From: Cohnella hashimotonis
GTDB lineage: Bacteria; Bacillota; Bacilli; Paenibacillales; Paenibacillaceae
Reading direction: 5' to 3'
Length of the DNA stretch: 64,000 bases
NCBI RefSeq assembly: GCF_030014955.1
Contig: NZ_JAGRPV010000001.1
Span: forward strand, 4,402,001-4,466,000
This document shows, one piece after another, positions 26,595 through 35,042 of this stretch (its first letter is position 1; each line of letters starts with the position of its first letter). A program made the translations under genes and the position numbers. Below the pieces are notes generated by a model that was not told where the DNA came from, ran no database searches, and worked only from the letters and a program-made list of their open reading frames with translations.

Positions 26595-26790
26595 AATCCT
26601 AAAAGTACGCATGAGCAGGCTTTCATAAGTTCGGCAAAGCCGGACTTCTAAAATTCGCATGAGCAGGCTTTCATAAGTTCGGCAAAGCGGACTTCTAAAA
26701 TTCGCATGAGCAGGCTTTCATAAGTTCGGCAAAGCGAGCTTCTAAAATACGTATGAGCAGGCTTTTCACAAGTTCGCTTGAGCAGGCTCC
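26595..26790. repeat. 47-bp tandem array
   Basis: About four units starting at 26595, 26644, 26691 and 26738; the middle two differ at only one position. Each contains GCATGAGCAGGCTTTCATAA. The array appears to have grown from the GCAGGCTTT end of copy C. Region 26791-26892 then holds the GntR promoter area. Confidence 0.88.
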
Positions 26791-26837
26791 TGTAAATCCG
26801 CCAGTTTTATTTTCGGCTAACAAAAACATCTACCACA

Positions 26838-26857
26838 CTACCATACAAGTATGGTAG
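26838..26857. promoter_or_regulatory. 20-bp palindromic operator upstream of the GntR gene
   Basis: CTACCATACAAGTATGGTAG is a perfect palindrome except for its AA centre, with AAACATC/GATGTTT flanks outside it. It lies 35 bp before the GntR start and is the likely autoregulatory site of the hexuronate operon. Confidence 0.8.
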
Positions 26858-26892
26858 GATGTTTGTGAAAGCTTGGAAGGAGTCTTGCCGCC

Positions 26893-27591
26893 ATGTACAC
26901 GAACGGACGCGCACAGGAGCCCTCGGCACGGGAGACGGTGTATGCGAAGCTGAAGGAACAGATTTTAAATCTGGAGCTTCCCCCCGGCACCGCCCTGTCC
27001 GAGAAGGAATCATCGCTCGTTCTGGGCGTCAGCCGGACGCCGGTGCGCGAGAGCTTTGTGCGGCTCGCCCAGGAAGGCCTCGTACAGGTGCTGCCGCAGC
27101 GGGGAACGTTCGTCTCGCTGATCGATCCCGCGCTGGTCGAGGAAGCCCGCTTCATGCGCGAGCATCTCGAACGGGCGGTCGTCAGGCTCGCTTGCGCTCA
27201 TTTTCCCGACGGTCACCTGCACGCGCTCGAGGACAATCTGGCCCTGCAGCTCAAGAGCATCGAGCGCGAAGACGACCGCAGGCTGTTCGAGCTCGACGAA
27301 GCCTACCACCGGATTTTGTTCGACGGCTGCGGGAAGCTCAATACGTGGCGCGCGATCGGACAGATGAACGTCCATCTGAACCGCAGCCGAATGCTGCGGC
27401 TCGTGGCGGACCGCCACTGGCAGCATCTGTACGAGCAGCACGAGACTATTTTTAAGGCCGTCAAGGACGGCGATGCCGACAGGGCCGAGCGCGTCATGCA
27501 GGAGCATCTGCTGCTCGGCGTTCGCGATCTGGCGCATCTGATGGACAAGTATCCGCAATATTTCGTATCGGGAGGAGACGGCAAGCCATGA
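26893..27591 (+). CDS. GntR/FadR-family regulator of the uxu operon
   Basis: 232-residue regulator with an N-terminal winged helix (about 10-75; ETVYAKLKEQILNLELPPGT and SRTPVRESFVRLAQEGLV) and an all-helical FCD ligand domain (about 90-220) with the metal-binding His pattern (AYHRILFDGC, LVADRHWQHLYEQHETIF). It is probably a repressor answering to a hexuronate or mannonate intermediate. AAGGAG precedes the ATG by 11 nt. The stop overlaps uxuA (ATGA). Confidence 0.9.
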   Translation: MYTNGRAQEPSARETVYAKLKEQILNLELPPGTALSEKESSLVLGVSRTPVRESFVRLAQEGLVQVLPQRGTFVSLIDPALVEEARFMREHLERAVVRLACAHFPDGHLHALEDNLALQLKSIEREDDRRLFELDEAYHRILFDGCGKLNTWRAIGQMNVHLNRSRMLRLVADRHWQHLYEQHETIFKAVKDGDADRAERVMQEHLLLGVRDLAHLMDKYPQYFVSGGDGKP

Positions 27592-28685
27592 GAATGACGT
27601 TCCGCTGGTTCGGCACGGGCAACGACACGATCTCGCTCGAGCAAATCCGGCAGATCCCCGGGGTCGAGGGCATCGTGTGGTCGCTGCACGACATGCCCGC
27701 CGGCGAAGAGTGGCCGATGGAGAAGATTGTCGCTTTACGGGATGAGGCGCACGCTGCCGGACTCAACATTGACGTGGTTGAAAGCGTGAACATCCACGAG
27801 GATATCAAGCTGGGGCTTCCAAGCCGGGACGCCTACATCGAGAACTACAAGCGTACGCTGGAGAAGCTGGGCCAGGTCGGCGTCAAGGTCGTCTGCTACA
27901 ACTTCATGCCCGTGTTCGACTGGCTGCGGACCGAGCTGCACAAGGAAATGAAAGACGGGTCCACCGCCCTGTTCTACGAAAAAAGCCGGATCGACAACAT
28001 CGACCCGTTTGAGCTGGTTCGCCAGATCAACGAAAACTCGGAGCTTACGATGCCTGGCTGGGAGCCGGAGCGGCTCGCGCATTTGACCGCATTATTCGAG
28101 GCTTATAAGGGCGTCACCCAGGAGGATCTCTGGGAAAACGTGCGTTACTTTCTGGACGAGGTCATCCCCGTCGCTGCCCGTTGCGGCATCAAGATGGCGA
28201 TCCACCCGGACGATCCGCCGTGGCCGATCTTCGGTCTTCCGCGCATCATGACGAGCCAGGCCAATTTCCGCCGATTCCTCGCGCTCCACGACAGTCCTTA
28301 TAACGGCATCACGCTGTGCAGCGGCTCGCTCGGCGCCAATCCGGCCAACGACATCGTGTCGATGATCCATGAATTCGCGGACCGCATCCCGTTCGCGCAT
28401 ATTCGTAATGTACGGGTGTACGAGAACGGCGACTTCATCGAGACCTCCCACCGTACGCAGGATGGAACGGTCGATATCGCCGGCATCGTCAAGGCGTACC
28501 ACGACGTGGGCTTCACGGGCTATGCGCGTCCCGACCACGGGCGTCATCTGTGGGGCGAGGTATGCCGTCCGGGCTACGGACTTTACGATCGCGCGCTTGG
28601 CATCATGTATTTGTGGGGACTGTGGGACGCGGCGGCGCGTGCGGCGGCGGACGCGGTCGCCGAATCGAAGGAGGCTGCCGTATGA
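27588..28685 (+). CDS. uxuA: mannonate dehydratase
   Basis: 365-residue TIM-barrel enzyme converting D-mannonate to 2-keto-3-deoxygluconate in glucuronate breakdown. [20 protein letters not shown] and [18 protein letters not shown] near the N-terminus and [15 protein letters not shown] near 205 are hallmarks of UxuA. Length is normal for Gram-positive enzymes. It overlaps both neighbours by 4 bp, giving a tightly coupled three-gene operon. Confidence 0.95.
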   Translation: MRMTFRWFGTGNDTISLEQIRQIPGVEGIVWSLHDMPAGEEWPMEKIVALRDEAHAAGLNIDVVESVNIHEDIKLGLPSRDAYIENYKRTLEKLGQVGVKVVCYNFMPVFDWLRTELHKEMKDGSTALFYEKSRIDNIDPFELVRQINENSELTMPGWEPERLAHLTALFEAYKGVTQEDLWENVRYFLDEVIPVAARCGIKMAIHPDDPPWPIFGLPRIMTSQANFRRFLALHDSPYNGITLCSGSLGANPANDIVSMIHEFADRIPFAHIRNVRVYENGDFIETSHRTQDGTVDIAGIVKAYHDVGFTGYARPDHGRHLWGEVCRPGYGLYDRALGIMYLWGLWDAAARAAADAVAESKEAAV

Positions 28686-29542
28686 GCGCGAGTCTGCTCC
28701 CGATTCACGAATCGCTTGCGGGCAAAGTCACCGTCATCACCGGCGGCTCGGGCGTCCTGTGCCGCGTGATGGCGAAGGAGCTCGGTCGGCAAGGCGCCAA
28801 GGTGGCCGTTCTTAACCGGACGTTAGAAAAAGGCGAGCAAGTCGCCGGCGAAATACGCGCGGCCGGCGGGACGGCGATCGCCGTCGCCTGCGACGCCACG
28901 GATTCGGACAGCGTTCGCGCGGCCGAGGCCGTCGTCTCGCGGGACCTGGGTCCTTGCGACATCCTGATCAACGGCGCCGGCGGCAATCATCCGAGCGCCA
29001 ACACGACAAATGAAATTTTCCGCCTCGAGGATCTTGGGCGCGAAGGCGTGACCACCTTTTTTGATCTGAGCGCCGCGGGCTTCCGAGGCGTGCTCGACCT
29101 GAATCTGATGGGGACGCTGATCCCGTCCCAAATTTTCAGCCGGTCGATGGCCGAACGAGGCAGCGGCGTCATCGTCAACGTCTCCTCGATGAGCGCCCCC
29201 TCGCCGATGACCAAGGTACCCGCTTACAGCGCGGCGAAGGCCGCCATCAACAACTGGACGCAATGGCTCGCCGTGCATCTGGCCGAATCGGGCATCCGCG
29301 TCAACGCGCTGGCGCCCGGCTTCTTCCTGACCGAACAAAACCGCGCGCTGCTTAAAAACGAGGACGGCTCGCTAACAGAGCGCTCCGGCAAAATCATCGC
29401 GCATACGCCGATGCGCAGATTCGGCCAGCCCGAAGATCTGCTCGGCACGCTGCTCTGGCTCGTCGACGATGCGGCTTCCGGCTTCGTGACCGGCGCCTTC
29501 ATTCCGGTGGACGGCGGATTCATGGCGTACGCAGGCGTGTGA
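28682..29542 (+). CDS. uxuB: D-mannonate oxidoreductase (fructuronate reductase), SDR type
   Basis: 286-residue short-chain dehydrogenase interconverting fructuronate and mannonate, the step before UxuA. Motifs: TGGSGVLCR near 24-32, NGAGGNHP near 100, catalytic Ser in VSSMSAPSP and YSAAK. This SDR form is the UxuB (YjmF) type of Bacilli rather than the long enteric enzyme. The ATG overlapping the uxuA stop is chosen; the frame stays open 44 codons upstream inside uxuA. Confidence 0.88.
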   Translation: MSASLLPIHESLAGKVTVITGGSGVLCRVMAKELGRQGAKVAVLNRTLEKGEQVAGEIRAAGGTAIAVACDATDSDSVRAAEAVVSRDLGPCDILINGAGGNHPSANTTNEIFRLEDLGREGVTTFFDLSAAGFRGVLDLNLMGTLIPSQIFSRSMAERGSGVIVNVSSMSAPSPMTKVPAYSAAKAAINNWTQWLAVHLAESGIRVNALAPGFFLTEQNRALLKNEDGSLTERSGKIIAHTPMRRFGQPEDLLGTLLWLVDDAASGFVTGAFIPVDGGFMAYAGV

Positions 29543-29574
29543 ACGTTACTACGTCGTCTTAGCGCCAAGCAGCG

Positions 29575-29647
29575 AAAAAGCCCAGCAGGATCCGAAAGCG
29601 CAGCGGAATCGTCCGCTCCGCCGCCGAATCGGTAGCTGGGCTCTTTT
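29575..29647. terminator. bidirectional terminator between uxuB and deacetylase gene
   Basis: AGCCCAGC (29579-29586) pairs with GCTGGGCT (29635-29642), flanked by A-run and T-run so that it can serve both converging genes; an inner AGCGGA/TCCGCT stem lies within. Confidence 0.8.
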
Positions 29648-29660
29648 CGTGAGGCAAAAA

Positions 29661-30305
29661 TCAGGACTCCATGGCGAGCAGCTCGCTGGCCGTCACGAAG
29701 ACGTACCCTTCCTTTTTCAGCGTCCGCACAAGCGCGCGCACCGCCTCAACGGTCTGGGACCGATCGCCGTAGCCGTCATGGAAAAGAAGAAAGCTGCCCG
29801 GCTCCGCGACGGCAAGCGATGCCTCGAGAATATGGTCGGCCCCGGGCATTTCCCAGTCCCGCGCCGCCCCGTTCACGCCGCCGATGACGGCGTAGCCGAG
29901 CTCGCGCGCGATGCGTTCGACCTGCGCATCCGTTGCCAGATAAGGCGGGCGGAACGTGGCAGCCTGTACGCCGACCGTCTCGCGGATCAAGTCGCCGGTG
30001 CGGACAAGCTCCGCTCTGACGGCCTCTTCGTCCAGCTCCGTCAGATGGGGATGCGTGTAAGTATGATTGCCGATCTCATGGCCGGTCTCTTGAACGAGCC
30101 TCGCCGTATCGGGATAACGCGCGATCTGCTCGCCGGTCATATAGAACGTCGCCCGGCCTTCCTCCTCTCGGAAAATATCCAGCATTTGCGGCGTAAATTC
30201 GGGATTCGGGCCGTCGTCGAAAGTAATGGCGACCGCCTTGGCGGAAGTGCCGTGAATCGAGATCATGTCGGATATAGCGCGAGTTTGGGCTTCGGCTTCG
30301 CTCAT
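29661..30305 (-). CDS. polysaccharide deacetylase (NodB domain)
   Basis: 214-residue single-domain CE4-type deacetylase. Motifs: TFDDGPN (catalytic and metal Asp) near 29-35, HTYTHPHL (metal His pair), RPPY and LLFHDG. It likely removes acetyl groups from peptidoglycan, chitin or xylan-like glycans. No signal peptide or membrane anchor is visible, unusual for enzymes acting on the wall, so the location is uncertain. It is a single gene with its own terminator. Confidence 0.88.
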   Translation of the reverse strand: MSEAEAQTRAISDMISIHGTSAKAVAITFDDGPNPEFTPQMLDIFREEEGRATFYMTGEQIARYPDTARLVQETGHEIGNHTYTHPHLTELDEEAVRAELVRTGDLIRETVGVQAATFRPPYLATDAQVERIARELGYAVIGGVNGAARDWEMPGADHILEASLAVAEPGSFLLFHDGYGDRSQTVEAVRALVRTLKKEGYVFVTASELLAMES

Positions 30306-30462
30306 ACGGTCAACGTCTCCTTATGTAAGAAATGAAAGGCCGACTACTTTCCACCACGAAATTCAAAATTGCTTCAGCAACTCATTCTTCCAAAAATTAG
30401 CTTATACGATTTTCGCGATTTTTTCACTCTTTTTTAAAGATTGCTTAAGTCGTTGTGCGAGG

Positions 30463-30717
30463 CGGCGATAAGCGCTTTTGGGCGTCATCTCGGCGGAAAT
30501 GCACGGCTGCGGGGCGGCGATAAGCGCTTTTGGGCGTCATCTCGGCGGGAATGCATGGCTGCGGGGCGGCGATAAGCGCTTTTGGGCGTCATCTCGGCGG
30601 GAATGCATGGCTGCGGGGCGGCGATAAGCGCTTTTGGGCGTTATCTGGGCGGGAATGCATGGCTGCGGGGCGGCGATAAGCGCTTTTGGGCGTCATCTGG
30701 GCGGGAATGCACGGCTT
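30463..30717. repeat. 52-bp tandem array, 5 copies
   Basis: Copies start at 30463, 30515, 30567, 30619 and 30671 (the last is shortened); nearly identical, unit beginning CGGCGATAAGCGCTTTTGGG. The period is not a multiple of three. The array fills most of the gap between the deacetylase and permease genes; 30306-30462 holds no recognisable feature beyond an A+T-rich promoter-like stretch. Confidence 0.92.
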
Positions 30718-30769
30718 CACCTTCATCCGCCGCGCCGCCGCTTGCGACGGCGGCGAAGCGGCATGCCGT

Positions 30770-31633
30770 TTACTCATAGTGATGGCGCCGTAGCGCGTAC
30801 CTGCCGACGAGCGCGACGACGCCGTACAACGCCATGGAAAGCACCGCGAGCATCGCGATGGCGACCATGACCATGTCCATCTGGAACACCTGTCCCCCGT
30901 AGATGATCATGTAGCCGAGCCCGGCTTTCGACGACAAAAATTCGCCCATGATGACGCCGACGAGCGTAAGTCCGACGTTGACCTTGAGCGTCGCGATGAG
31001 ATTCGGGACGCTCGCGGGCAGCAGCACCATCCGCAGCGTCTGCAGCCTGGTCGCGCCGAAAGACTCCATCAGCTTCAGCTTGGATTGGCCGATCTCCCTG
31101 AAGCCTGACTCGAGCATCATGATCGTGACGATGACCGAGATCGCGATCGCCATGCCGTACACCGAATAGCGGTCGCCGAGCCAGATATAGAAGATCGGTC
31201 CGAGCGCTACCTTGGGCAGCGCGTTCAGCACGACCATGTACGGCTCGAGCACCTTGGACGCGTACGCGGACCACCAGAGCGCGACCGCGATCGCCAAGCC
31301 GAGCGCCATCGACAGCGCCAGTCCGATGACGGTCTCCGACGTCGTCACCCAGGCGTGATGCCATAGCCTGCCCTCGTGCGCCAGACTTCTGAACGAAGCG
31401 ACCAGCTGCGAAGGACGGCTCGTCAGCATGGCGTCGACCCACTTGCGATCCGCGGCCAGCTCCCAGATACCGAGGAACGCCGCGAGCAGCGCGAATCGGG
31501 CGAGCCAGACGGCCATGCGCAAACGCCGCTGCACGCGCAAGTACTTCCTGTACTGCGGCGAAGCTGGACCGGCGGAGGCGACGGATTGACGGTCCTGCGC
31601 GTCCGGCATTTCGTTAACCCTGTTCGACGACAT
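30770..31633 (-). CDS. ABC transporter permease (SsuC/ThiX/TauC family)
   Basis: 287-residue permease with about six membrane segments and the family loop GATRLQTLRMVLLPASVPNL. It belongs to the nitrate/sulfonate/taurine/pyrimidine type of importer. ATG at 31631-31633 has GGAAGGAG about 10 nt upstream and overlaps the end of the ATPase gene by 20 bp; a later ATG at 31609 has a weaker site. Last gene of the operon. Confidence 0.85.
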   Translation of the reverse strand: MSSNRVNEMPDAQDRQSVASAGPASPQYRKYLRVQRRLRMAVWLARFALLAAFLGIWELAADRKWVDAMLTSRPSQLVASFRSLAHEGRLWHHAWVTTSETVIGLALSMALGLAIAVALWWSAYASKVLEPYMVVLNALPKVALGPIFYIWLGDRYSVYGMAIAISVIVTIMMLESGFREIGQSKLKLMESFGATRLQTLRMVLLPASVPNLIATLKVNVGLTLVGVIMGEFLSSKAGLGYMIIYGGQVFQMDMVMVAIAMLAVLSMALYGVVALVGRYALRRHHYE

Positions 31634-32393
31634 GACTGTCCAGCTCCTTCCATATCGCGTTGAAATACGAATGGTAACGGCCCGCTTCCCGCTTTTTCCA
31701 TGGAGACAGCCCTTCGCTCTCGTCAAAGTGAATGTCGTGGACGCTGGCGATCGTGCCCGGCCGCTTCGACATGACCATCACGCGGTCGGCCATGCCGATC
31801 GCCTCGGAAATGTCGTGCGTCACGAGCACGGCCGTCTTGCCTTGATCCTTGATGATATGAAAAACCTCGTCTGCCAGCGTCAGCCGAGTCTGGTAGTCGA
31901 GTGCGGAAAAGGGCTCGTCGAGCAGCAAAATGTCCGGCTCGGTCACGAGCGTCCGAATAAGCGCCACCCGCTGCCGCATGCCGCCGGACAGCTGGGCGGG
32001 GTTGTGCCCCGCGAACCCGCCCAGACCGTAGCGCTCGAGCAGCTCGAGCGCCTTGCGCTTCGCCTTCTTCAAGTCCATGCGCCGGATCTCCGCGCCGACG
32101 AGCAGGTTGCTCAGCAGGTCCCGCCACTCGAACAGATGGTCGTGCTGAAGCATGTACCCCACCTTGGGGGAGGCGCCTCGCACCTCCGCCCCGTCGATCA
32201 GCACCTTGCCCCTCGTCGGCTTCTGCATGCCCGAGACGAGGGAGAGCAAGGTGCTTTTCCCGCAGCCGCTCGGTCCGACGACGCTGATGAATTCCCCGCG
32301 TTCGATCGACGCATGAATGTCGCTCAGCGCCTCGGTTTCCTGCTTCAGGGTGAAATAGCTCAGTCCGACGCCCTGCAGCTCGATTTGTGCCAT
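31614..32393 (-). CDS. ABC transporter ATPase (SsuB/ThiZ family)
   Basis: 259-residue ATPase with Walker A GPSGCGKST (about 40-48), Q-loop, signature LSGGMRQRVAL, Walker B ILLLDEPFSALD and switch His (VTHDISEA). It powers the importer formed with the permease and binding protein on either side. The stop overlaps the permease start; the gene begins 4 bp after the binding-protein stop. Confidence 0.94.
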   Translation of the reverse strand: MAQIELQGVGLSYFTLKQETEALSDIHASIERGEFISVVGPSGCGKSTLLSLVSGMQKPTRGKVLIDGAEVRGASPKVGYMLQHDHLFEWRDLLSNLLVGAEIRRMDLKKAKRKALELLERYGLGGFAGHNPAQLSGGMRQRVALIRTLVTEPDILLLDEPFSALDYQTRLTLADEVFHIIKDQGKTAVLVTHDISEAIGMADRVMVMSKRPGTIASVHDIHFDESEGLSPWKKREAGRYHSYFNAIWKELDSHVVEQG

Positions 32394-32397
32394 CGGT

Positions 32398-33495
32398 TCA
32401 TTCCGCCTTCCCGATCCGCTGGACGAAGGACATGTCGACGATGGCGTTCATATCGACGATCTTATCCTCGGCCTTCAGCACGCCGTTGTCGATCAGCACG
32501 CTTTGCAGCTTGTCGAACGCTTCGGGCGTCAGCACCGGCGTTGCCGGCCAAGTGTCTTGCTTCTGGTAACGGCGCACCGATTCGACGATCCTCTCCTTCG
32601 GCGTCCCTTCGAAATAAGGCGAGAGCGCCGCCGCGATCTCGTCGTCCGACGCGCTCGCAAGCCAGGCGGTCGCCTTGGCGACGGCGTTCACGAAGCCCTG
32701 AATGACCTGCGGATTTTTCTCGATATAGTCCGAAGTCGCGACGAACGACGTCTCCGGGAAGTCGCCGAACGTCTCGCCGAGCGAAGCGACGTAGTAGGCT
32801 TTTCCTTCCGCGATGAGCGTGGAGGCAACCGGCTCGAACAGCTGGATGTAATCGCCCTGCCCGCTCGCGAACGCGCCTGCCATCGCCGGTGCGGCGATGT
32901 TCGTGACGACGTTCGCCCCATCTGCGCCCTGGGCTTTGAGCGCCGAAGCCATCACCATCTGGGGCGCGCTGCCGGGACGCCAGCCGATGATTTTCTTGCC
33001 TGCGAGCGCGTGCCAGTCAAAGGCATCCGTCTTGTCTCGGGACAGCAGGAACGAGCCGTCCTTCATCGTCAGCTGGTGAAAAATTTTAAGCTTCTTGTCG
33101 CCCTGCTGGTTGTAAATATAGATGGCGGTCTCCGGTCCGACGAGCGAGATGTCCGCCGTTCCCGCGATGAGCGCGGCCGCGCCCTTGTCCGAGCCCTGCG
33201 CCGTGTTCATGTCCAGCTTCAAGCCCTCTTCCTCGAAGTAGCCTCGGGAGATTGCGGCATAGTACGGCGCGTAAAAGATCGAGCGGATGACTTCGGAAAA
33301 TTTGATCGTCACGATCTCCTTCGGCGCGGCGGACGGGCTCGGGCTCGGATCGGCGGCGGACGTCGAGGGGGATGCGGACTCGGTGGGCTTGGCGCTCGGG
33401 CTCGCAGACTTTTCGTTCGCGCCGCCGCACGACGACGCGAACGTCAGCAGCAGCGCGGCGAGCAGCAGCATGACGGGTCTTTTCGGCTTGAACAT
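32398..33495 (-). CDS. ABC substrate-binding lipoprotein (NMT1/THI5-like)
   Basis: 365-residue lipoprotein with a lipobox near ASSC (about 20-23), a Ser/Pro/Ala linker to about 58 and an NMT1/THI5-like binding domain (FYAPYYAAISRGYFEEEGL). Ligand candidates from the family are pyrimidine (HMP), riboflavin precursors, sulfonates or nitrate; none can be chosen, and no thiamine or FMN riboswitch is recognisable upstream. ATG at 33493-33495 has AAGGAGG; the longer upstream frame is not supported. A TATAAT at 33661-33656 without a good -35 could be its promoter. Confidence 0.85.
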   Translation of the reverse strand: MFKPKRPVMLLLAALLLTFASSCGGANEKSASPSAKPTESASPSTSAADPSPSPSAAPKEIVTIKFSEVIRSIFYAPYYAAISRGYFEEEGLKLDMNTAQGSDKGAAALIAGTADISLVGPETAIYIYNQQGDKKLKIFHQLTMKDGSFLLSRDKTDAFDWHALAGKKIIGWRPGSAPQMVMASALKAQGADGANVVTNIAAPAMAGAFASGQGDYIQLFEPVASTLIAEGKAYYVASLGETFGDFPETSFVATSDYIEKNPQVIQGFVNAVAKATAWLASASDDEIAAALSPYFEGTPKERIVESVRRYQKQDTWPATPVLTPEAFDKLQSVLIDNGVLKAEDKIVDMNAIVDMSFVQRIGKAE

Positions 33496-33749
33496 GTGGT
33501 TGGCCTCCTTTTGATTTGAAATACGGGACGGGGAAATCGCGCAATTTTGCGCGAATCGTATGGACGGCGGGCAATCCCCTCCTCTCCAGGCGCTGCGACC
33601 TAAGGGGCAAGCTCCGTGCGCAGCATCGCATAGCCCGGATACGCGAAGGAAATGCATTATATGCCGGGCGGGCTTATCCCGCGCCCCTTCCAAGCCTGCA
33701 AGATCGACCGCTATGCGCCGCCGCCTGGCGAATCGAACGCAAGCGGCAT

Positions 33750-33816
33750 AAAAAACGCCGGTCAAGCGCATGCAGAGATCATCGACGATGATCGCCATAT
33801 GCCTTGAACGGCGTTT
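33750..33816 (-). terminator. terminator after the TetR-SRPBCC gene
   Basis: Minus-strand AAACGCCGuUCAAG pairs with CUUGAcCGGCGUUU and is followed by six T; an inner ATCATC/GATGAT stem is present. The rest of 33496-33837 holds no gene. Confidence 0.85.
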
Positions 33817-33837
33817 GAATATCGTTAGAATAAGCGC

Positions 33838-34941
33838 TTAGCCAAGCTCGCCTTCCAAGCGCAGTCGAATCGCTTCCTGCACACCTTCCCAGTAAGCCTT
33901 CATCTCCTCGCGGACGGCCGGACCGGACAGCTTGTCCTGATGAATGCTGATCGTGGCGCCTTGCTTGGCCGCAAGCACTCTGATCTGGAGCGACGACGGC
34001 GCTTCCCAGCCGCTTCTCATCCATTGCAGCCGTACATGGGACAAAGGCTTGACGACCGTGAACCTTCCCGAGTTCCCCTCCCGCGTCGCAAAGTTCTCCC
34101 CCTCGCGAACGACGACGTCCTCGGCTTCCCCAAGCCAGACACGCAGACCGTCCGCGCCGGTCAAATAACGCCATGCCGCCTCCACCGTAACCGGCAACGT
34201 CCTGCGAATACCGATCTGATAACCCGCATCCTTCGTTTTGCCGACCGAGCTTTCCGCTTCGTGCTTTAACGTCGTGTCCATCGTTTTGTCGCTCCCCCAT
34301 TCGTCATAGCGAGGCGTCAATGCCTTCTCGTACAGTGCCGCGCTCGATTCGATGACGTCCGCCATGGACGCTTCGGACGACGGGCCGCCCCCGTACAAGC
34401 GGGAGACGAACGCGCCGAAATGCATCCACATAAACGTCATCGCTTGCATTTGCGTATCCGTTTCGACCAGCATGCCCCTCACCCGCATCTCGTTCAAGTA
34501 GTCCGTCAGCAGCTCGAGCATCTTCTTCGGATGGCGCTGCGCCTTCTCCCGCACCCCGGCGAGCGCATCGTCCTTCAGCACGATCAGGTACAGCTTGCGA
34601 TTGCGCGCCATGATGTCGTGATAGACCCGGCCGATTGACTTCAGATCCTCGCCCAGGCTCCAGACGATTTGATTCTCGAACGCTATCGTCATCTCCACGG
34701 CGTAATGGTAACGCTCCACCGCCTGCTCGAGCAGCGTCAGCTTCGTGCCGAAGCGCCGGAATAAGGTCATCTCGCTGACGCCCGCGGCAGCCGCGATCTC
34801 CTTGGTCGATACGCCCTTAAAGCCTTTGTCTGCCATCAGGTCGATGGCGGCCTGCATTAGCTTTTCTCTGCTGTCGAATTCATCATGTGCAATAAAGTCC
34901 GCCTCCGATTGATAGTTAGTGATCACTAACATTCGATACAT
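33838..34941 (-). CDS. TetR-type regulator fused to an SRPBCC (AHSA1-like) domain
   Basis: 367 residues if begun at the first ATG. Residues about 25-75 form a TetR helix-turn-helix (DLMADKGFKGVSTKEIAAAA, EMTLFRRFG), then a TetR ligand domain to about 215, then an SRPBCC/AHSA1-like domain (IGIRRTLPVTVEAAWRYLTG to the end). The two are separate genes in most bacteria. The start is doubtful: the promoter at 34945-34973 implies transcription from about 34938, leaving ATGs at 34941 and 34932 without a ribosome site, whereas GGAGG at 34906-34902 sits 8 nt before an in-frame ATT at 34893. That start would give the usual short TetR N-terminus. Autoregulation is likely through the palindrome at 34915-34930. 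Confidence 0.8.
   Translation of the reverse strand: MYRMLVITNYQSEADFIAHDEFDSREKLMQAAIDLMADKGFKGVSTKEIAAAAGVSEMTLFRRFGTKLTLLEQAVERYHYAVEMTIAFENQIVWSLGEDLKSIGRVYHDIMARNRKLYLIVLKDDALAGVREKAQRHPKKMLELLTDYLNEMRVRGMLVETDTQMQAMTFMWMHFGAFVSRLYGGGPSSEASMADVIESSAALYEKALTPRYDEWGSDKTMDTTLKHEAESSVGKTKDAGYQIGIRRTLPVTVEAAWRYLTGADGLRVWLGEAEDVVVREGENFATREGNSGRFTVVKPLSHVRLQWMRSGWEAPSSLQIRVLAAKQGATISIHQDKLSGPAVREEMKAYWEGVQEAIRLRLEGELG
34915..34930. promoter_or_regulatory. 16-bp perfect palindrome, TetR operator
   Basis: GTTAGTGATCACTAAC, self-complementary over all 16 bases, placed about 8-23 nt after the predicted transcription start of the TetR-SRPBCC gene. Confidence 0.8.
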
Positions 34942-34944
34942 TCT

Positions 34945-34973
34945 AAGATACTGTTTTTTTCCATGAATGGCAA
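34945..34973 (-). promoter_or_regulatory. promoter of the TetR-SRPBCC gene
   Basis: TTGCCA (34973-34968), 17-bp spacer, TATCTT (34950-34945) on the minus strand, directly upstream of the palindromic operator. Confidence 0.6.
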
Positions 34974-34995
34974 CCTCACGGCTTATAATAAAACA

Positions 34996-35027
34996 CGAAA
35001 AGCACGCTCCCAAGAACGTGCTTTTCG
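34996..35027 (-). terminator. terminator after the reverse transcriptase gene
   Basis: CGAAAAGCACG/CGTGCTTTTCG, perfect 11-bp stem with a 10-nt loop, then TGTTTTATT on the minus strand. Confidence 0.85.
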
Positions 35028-35042
35028 CGACAAAACGCCTTT

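Noticed and set aside
29661..30305. Part of the uxu operon
   Set aside because: The gene is on the opposite strand and separated by a bidirectional terminator.
30582..30870. Small genes over the 52-bp array
   Set aside because: The repeat period is not a multiple of three and the frames are by-products of the repeat.
33496..33750. Thiamine (TPP) or FMN riboswitch before the ThiY-like gene
   Set aside because: Neither the CTGAGA/ACCTGA core of TPP nor the conserved FMN segments are present.
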